A stretch of 64,000 nt of DNA from Aldehydirespirator sp965203575 (GTDB lineage: Bacteria > Actinomycetota > Acidimicrobiia > Acidimicrobiales > Aldehydirespiratoraceae): positions 3,596,001-3,660,000 of the forward strand of contig OZ241894.1 of the NCBI GenBank assembly GCA_965203575.1, given 5' to 3'. The position numbers and the translations under genes were made by a program. Below the pieces are notes generated by a model. The model ran no database searches. It saw nothing but the letters and a program-made list of their open reading frames with translations, and was not told the origin of the DNA. This document shows, piece after piece, positions 61,379-64,000 of this stretch (position 1 is the stretch's first letter; each line of letters starts with the position of its first letter).

Positions 61379-63241
61379 TCAGTGGTTGTGGCGGGGCAGG
61401 CCCTGGGTGCGGGAGGTGTCCTGGTACTTCAGGGCGGGGCGCAGGACCATGCCCTCGTCCATCTGGGTGACCATCGACCGCTGGATCTCCTGCCAGGGAG
61501 TGTGCGACTCCGGCACCGGGTAGCCGCCCGAGGCCTCGAGTTCGGCCCGGCGCCGCTCGATCTCGGCCTCGTCAACGAGCATGTCGGCCCGACCCCGGCG
61601 CAGGTCGATGCGGATCCGGTCGCCGGTTCGCAGCAGGGCGAGCCCGCCGCCCACTGCGGCCTCGGGCGATGCGTTGAGGATCGAGGGCGACCCGGAGGTG
61701 CCCGACTGGCGGCCGTCGCCGATGCACGGCAGCGAGTGCACCCCTCGCACCAGCAGCGCGGTCGGGGGCTGCATGTTGACCGCCTCGGCCGCGCCGGGGT
61801 AGCCGACCGGCCCGACGCCGCGCACGATGAGCATGCAGTGCTCGTCGATGTCGAGGTCGGGGTCCTCGATGCGGGCCCGGTAGTCCTCCGGCCCGTCGAA
61901 CACGATGGCCCGGCCCTCGAACGCGTCGGGGTCGTCGGGGTCGGAAAGGTAGCGCTGCCGGAACTCGTCGGAGATGACGCTCGTCTTCATGATGGCGCTG
62001 TCGAACAGGTTGCCCGACAGGTGCACGAAGCCGGCGTCCTCCAGCAGCGGCTCGTCGGCGGTGCGGATCACGGCGGGATCGGCGATGCCCGCTTCCCCGC
62101 AGTTCTGTCCGATGGTGCGGCCGTTGGCGGTGATCGCGTCGGGATGGGGCAGCAGCCCGCCTCGCATGAGCTCGCCCACCACCGCGGGGACTCCTCCGGC
62201 GTGGTGGAAGTCCTCCCCCAGGTACTCCCCCGCGGGCATGAGGTTCACCAGCAGCGGCACGGCCAGCCCGTGCTTCTGCCAGTCGTCGTTGTCGAGGGCG
62301 ACGCCCAGGTGCGCGGCGACCGCGTTGAGATGGATCGGGGCGTTGCTCGATCCGCCGATGGCGGAGTTCACCACGATGGCGTTCTCGAATGCCTGGCGGG
62401 TCATGATGTCGGAGGGGCGCAGGTCCTCCCGCACCATCTCGACGATGCGAACCCCGGTGCGGTAGGCCATCTGGCCCCGCTCCCGGTGCGGCGCGGGGAT
62501 GGCGGCCGAGCCCGGCAGCTGCATCCCCAGCGCCTCGGTCAGGCTGTTCATGGTGGTGGCGGTGCCCATGGTGGAGCAGTAGCCCACCGACGGCGCGGCC
62601 GAGGCCACCAGGTCGACGAAGCCGGTCTCGTCGACCTCGCCGGCGGCGTAGAGCTCGCGGGCCTTCCAGATGATGGTGCCCGAGCCGGTGCGCCGGCCCT
62701 CGTGCCAGCCGCTGAGCATCGGGCCCACCGACAGTGCGATGGCGGGCAGGTTGACGGTGGCCGCGGCCATCAGGCATGCCGGGGTGGTCTTGTCGCAGCC
62801 GATGGTGAGCACCACCCCGTCGAGCGGGTAGCCCTGGAGCACCTCGACGATGCTGAGGTAGGCCAGGTTGCGGTCGAGCGCGGCGTTGGGCCGCTTGCCG
62901 GTCTCCTGGATGGGGTGCACGCCGAACTCGAAGGCGATCCCGCCGGCCTCGCGGATGCCCTCCCTCACCCGTTTGGCCAGCTCCAGGTGGTGCCGGTTGC
63001 ACGGCGACAGGTCCGAGCCGGTCTGGGCGATCCCGATCATGGGCTTGCCGGACTGGAGTTCCTCGCGGGTCAGCCCGTAGTTGGCGTAGCGCTCGATGTA
63101 GATCCCCGACATGAGCGGATCGTCCACGATGTCGAACCAGGCCGCCGACCGCAGCCCGCCCCGGCCGGGCCCCGGATCGGGACGGGACGCGCCCGACGGG
63201 TGCAGCGGGCGGGGTTCGCCGGATCCGGAGGAAGCAGTCAT
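61379..63241 (-). CDS. IlvD/Edd-family sugar-acid dehydratase
   Basis: A 620-residue [Fe-S] dehydratase. Cluster cysteines are visible in SDLSPCNRHH, TIGCDKTTPA and GYCSTMG; the phosphate/Mg region is GGSSNAPIHLNA. Length and the N-terminal IDDPLMSGIYIERYANYG-like segment fit the arabonate/xylonate dehydratase branch more than dihydroxy-acid dehydratase of branched-chain synthesis. It would turn an aldonic acid into a 2-keto-3-deoxy acid. The denD-like gene nearby strengthens a sugar-acid role. Confidence 0.87.
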   Translation of the reverse strand: MTASSGSGEPRPLHPSGASRPDPGPGRGGLRSAAWFDIVDDPLMSGIYIERYANYGLTREELQSGKPMIGIAQTGSDLSPCNRHHLELAKRVREGIREAGGIAFEFGVHPIQETGKRPNAALDRNLAYLSIVEVLQGYPLDGVVLTIGCDKTTPACLMAAATVNLPAIALSVGPMLSGWHEGRRTGSGTIIWKARELYAAGEVDETGFVDLVASAAPSVGYCSTMGTATTMNSLTEALGMQLPGSAAIPAPHRERGQMAYRTGVRIVEMVREDLRPSDIMTRQAFENAIVVNSAIGGSSNAPIHLNAVAAHLGVALDNDDWQKHGLAVPLLVNLMPAGEYLGEDFHHAGGVPAVVGELMRGGLLPHPDAITANGRTIGQNCGEAGIADPAVIRTADEPLLEDAGFVHLSGNLFDSAIMKTSVISDEFRQRYLSDPDDPDAFEGRAIVFDGPEDYRARIEDPDLDIDEHCMLIVRGVGPVGYPGAAEAVNMQPPTALLVRGVHSLPCIGDGRQSGTSGSPSILNASPEAAVGGGLALLRTGDRIRIDLRRGRADMLVDEAEIERRRAELEASGGYPVPESHTPWQEIQRSMVTQMDEGMVLRPALKYQDTSRTQGLPRHNH

Positions 63242-63275
63242 CGCAGCCACGCTACGCGCTCGCCGGGGCGGCGGC

Positions 63276-64000
63276 TCAGTGGGAGACCTCGTCAAGAACG
63301 CGGTCCAGGACGCCCACGAACCGGTGGATGTCGGTGAACGAGTTGTACAGGGGCACCGGCGCGGCCCGGATCACGTCGGGGTAGCGCCAGTCGCAGACGA
63401 CATCGGCGTCCTCCAGTGCCCGATGTACGGCCCGGCCGTCGACGCCGGGCACCTTGACCCGCAGGGCGTACTGGCATCCCCGCTCGGCCGGCGCGGTCGG
63501 TGTGATGATCTCCACCCGGTCGCCGATCACCTCGGCCAGCAGCATGTCCAGGTACTCGATCTGCCGTTGCGACTTGGCCCGCAGCGGCTCCATTCCCCCG
63601 GCCCGGTCGAACACGTCGAGCGACGCCCGCAGAGCGGCCATGGTGAGGATGGGCGGGTTGGAGAGCTGCCACGACTCGACCGTGCCGATGGGATCGAAGA
63701 CGGTTCCCATCTCGAAGCGGATGTCGGGGCGCTGGCCCCACCATCCCAGGAACTTGGGCAGCGACCGGTCGCCGACGTGGCGCTCGTGAACGAAGGCGCC
63801 GCCCACGGTGCCCGGACCGCCGTTGAGGTACTTGTAGCTGCACCACACTGCGAAGTCGACGTTCCAGTCGTGCAGGGCCAGCGGGATGTTGCCCACCGCG
63901 TGGGCGAGGTCGAAGCCGACCCGGGCGCCGGCGTCGTGGGCTGCGGCCGTGATCTCGGCCATCGGCAGCACCTGGCCGGTGTAGTACTGGACGCCGGGGA
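63276..64000 (-). CDS. kynU: Kynureninase, C-terminal part
   Basis: The gene runs out of the window; about 241 C-terminal residues are visible. PLP-enzyme features: the frame enters with YYTGQVLPMAEIT, then FDLAHAVGNIPLALHDWNVDFAVWCSYKYLNGGPG, with the PLP lysine in CSYKYLN, and the late TGTVES-equivalent IGTVESWQLSNPPI and VCDWRYPDVIRAAPVPLYNS. Kynureninase cleaves kynurenine to anthranilate and alanine. Partner genes, if any, lie outside the window. Confidence 0.9.
   Translation of the reverse strand, partial: PGVQYYTGQVLPMAEITAAAHDAGARVGFDLAHAVGNIPLALHDWNVDFAVWCSYKYLNGGPGTVGGAFVHERHVGDRSLPKFLGWWGQRPDIRFEMGTVFDPIGTVESWQLSNPPILTMAALRASLDVFDRAGGMEPLRAKSQRQIEYLDMLLAEVIGDRVEIITPTAPAERGCQYALRVKVPGVDGRAVHRALEDADVVCDWRYPDVIRAAPVPLYNSFTDIHRFVGVLDRVLDEVSH

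Overview
The window is very GC-rich with almost pure G/C third positions, gene-dense, and rich in SDR oxidoreductases, LLM-type (FMN/F420) oxidoreductases, acyl-CoA dehydrogenase, CDP-alcohol phosphotransferase and ABC importers. This suggests an aerobic, heterotrophic high-GC actinobacterium, probably an uncultured acidimicrobial-type lineage (inference from gene content only). No rRNA, tRNA, CRISPR array, prophage or complete insertion sequence was seen.

Layout. (1) 1-541: end of a phosphotransferase. (2) 558-12469: one co-directional block behind a clear promoter: LysR regulator, a complete polyamine-type ABC importer (ATPase, two permeases, lipoprotein), an M20 deacylase, a flavin monooxygenase, a RidA protein, an imidazolonepropionase-like amidohydrolase and a trimethylamine/histamine-dehydrogenase-like flavoprotein. 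Read together these fit an amine catabolic operon, plausibly for histamine or another imidazole amine through an imidazolone-acetate type route. (3) 12470-16662: a two-component system, a secreted protein probably under its control, and gene debris that includes a fossil piece of a second amine-dehydrogenase gene. (4) 16656-36176: carbohydrate/polyol region: GH13 glucosidase, aldo-keto reductase, two Gfo/Idh/MocA dehydrogenases, two sugar-type ABC importers without their own ATPases, LacI and IclR regulators, and glpK/glpD. A shared 13-bp LacI-type operator links the glucosidase to the first importer. (5) 36177-43721: assorted housekeeping and redox genes (rhodanese, two LLM enzymes, AhpD-like protein, CDP-alcohol phosphotransferase, HIT, SRAP, nitronate monooxygenase), ending in a selD whose catalytic residue is an in-frame UGA, i.e. 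selenocysteine. (6) 43805-55253: MFS exporter, four SDRs, acyl-CoA dehydrogenase, amidohydrolase, a secreted repeat protein, and a divergent GcvT-like/Rieske oxygenase pair. (7) 55307-64000: hydrolase, furA-katG with a leaderless-looking promoter, SDR, erythronate-dehydrogenase-like epimerase, cold-shock protein, sugar-acid dehydratase and the end of kynureninase.

Sequence-level oddities include tandem duplications sitting exactly on translation start or stop junctions, strong hairpins between each binding-protein gene and its permeases, a dispersed 50-bp extragenic repeat, and extra membrane helices inserted at the same place in two unrelated ABC permeases.
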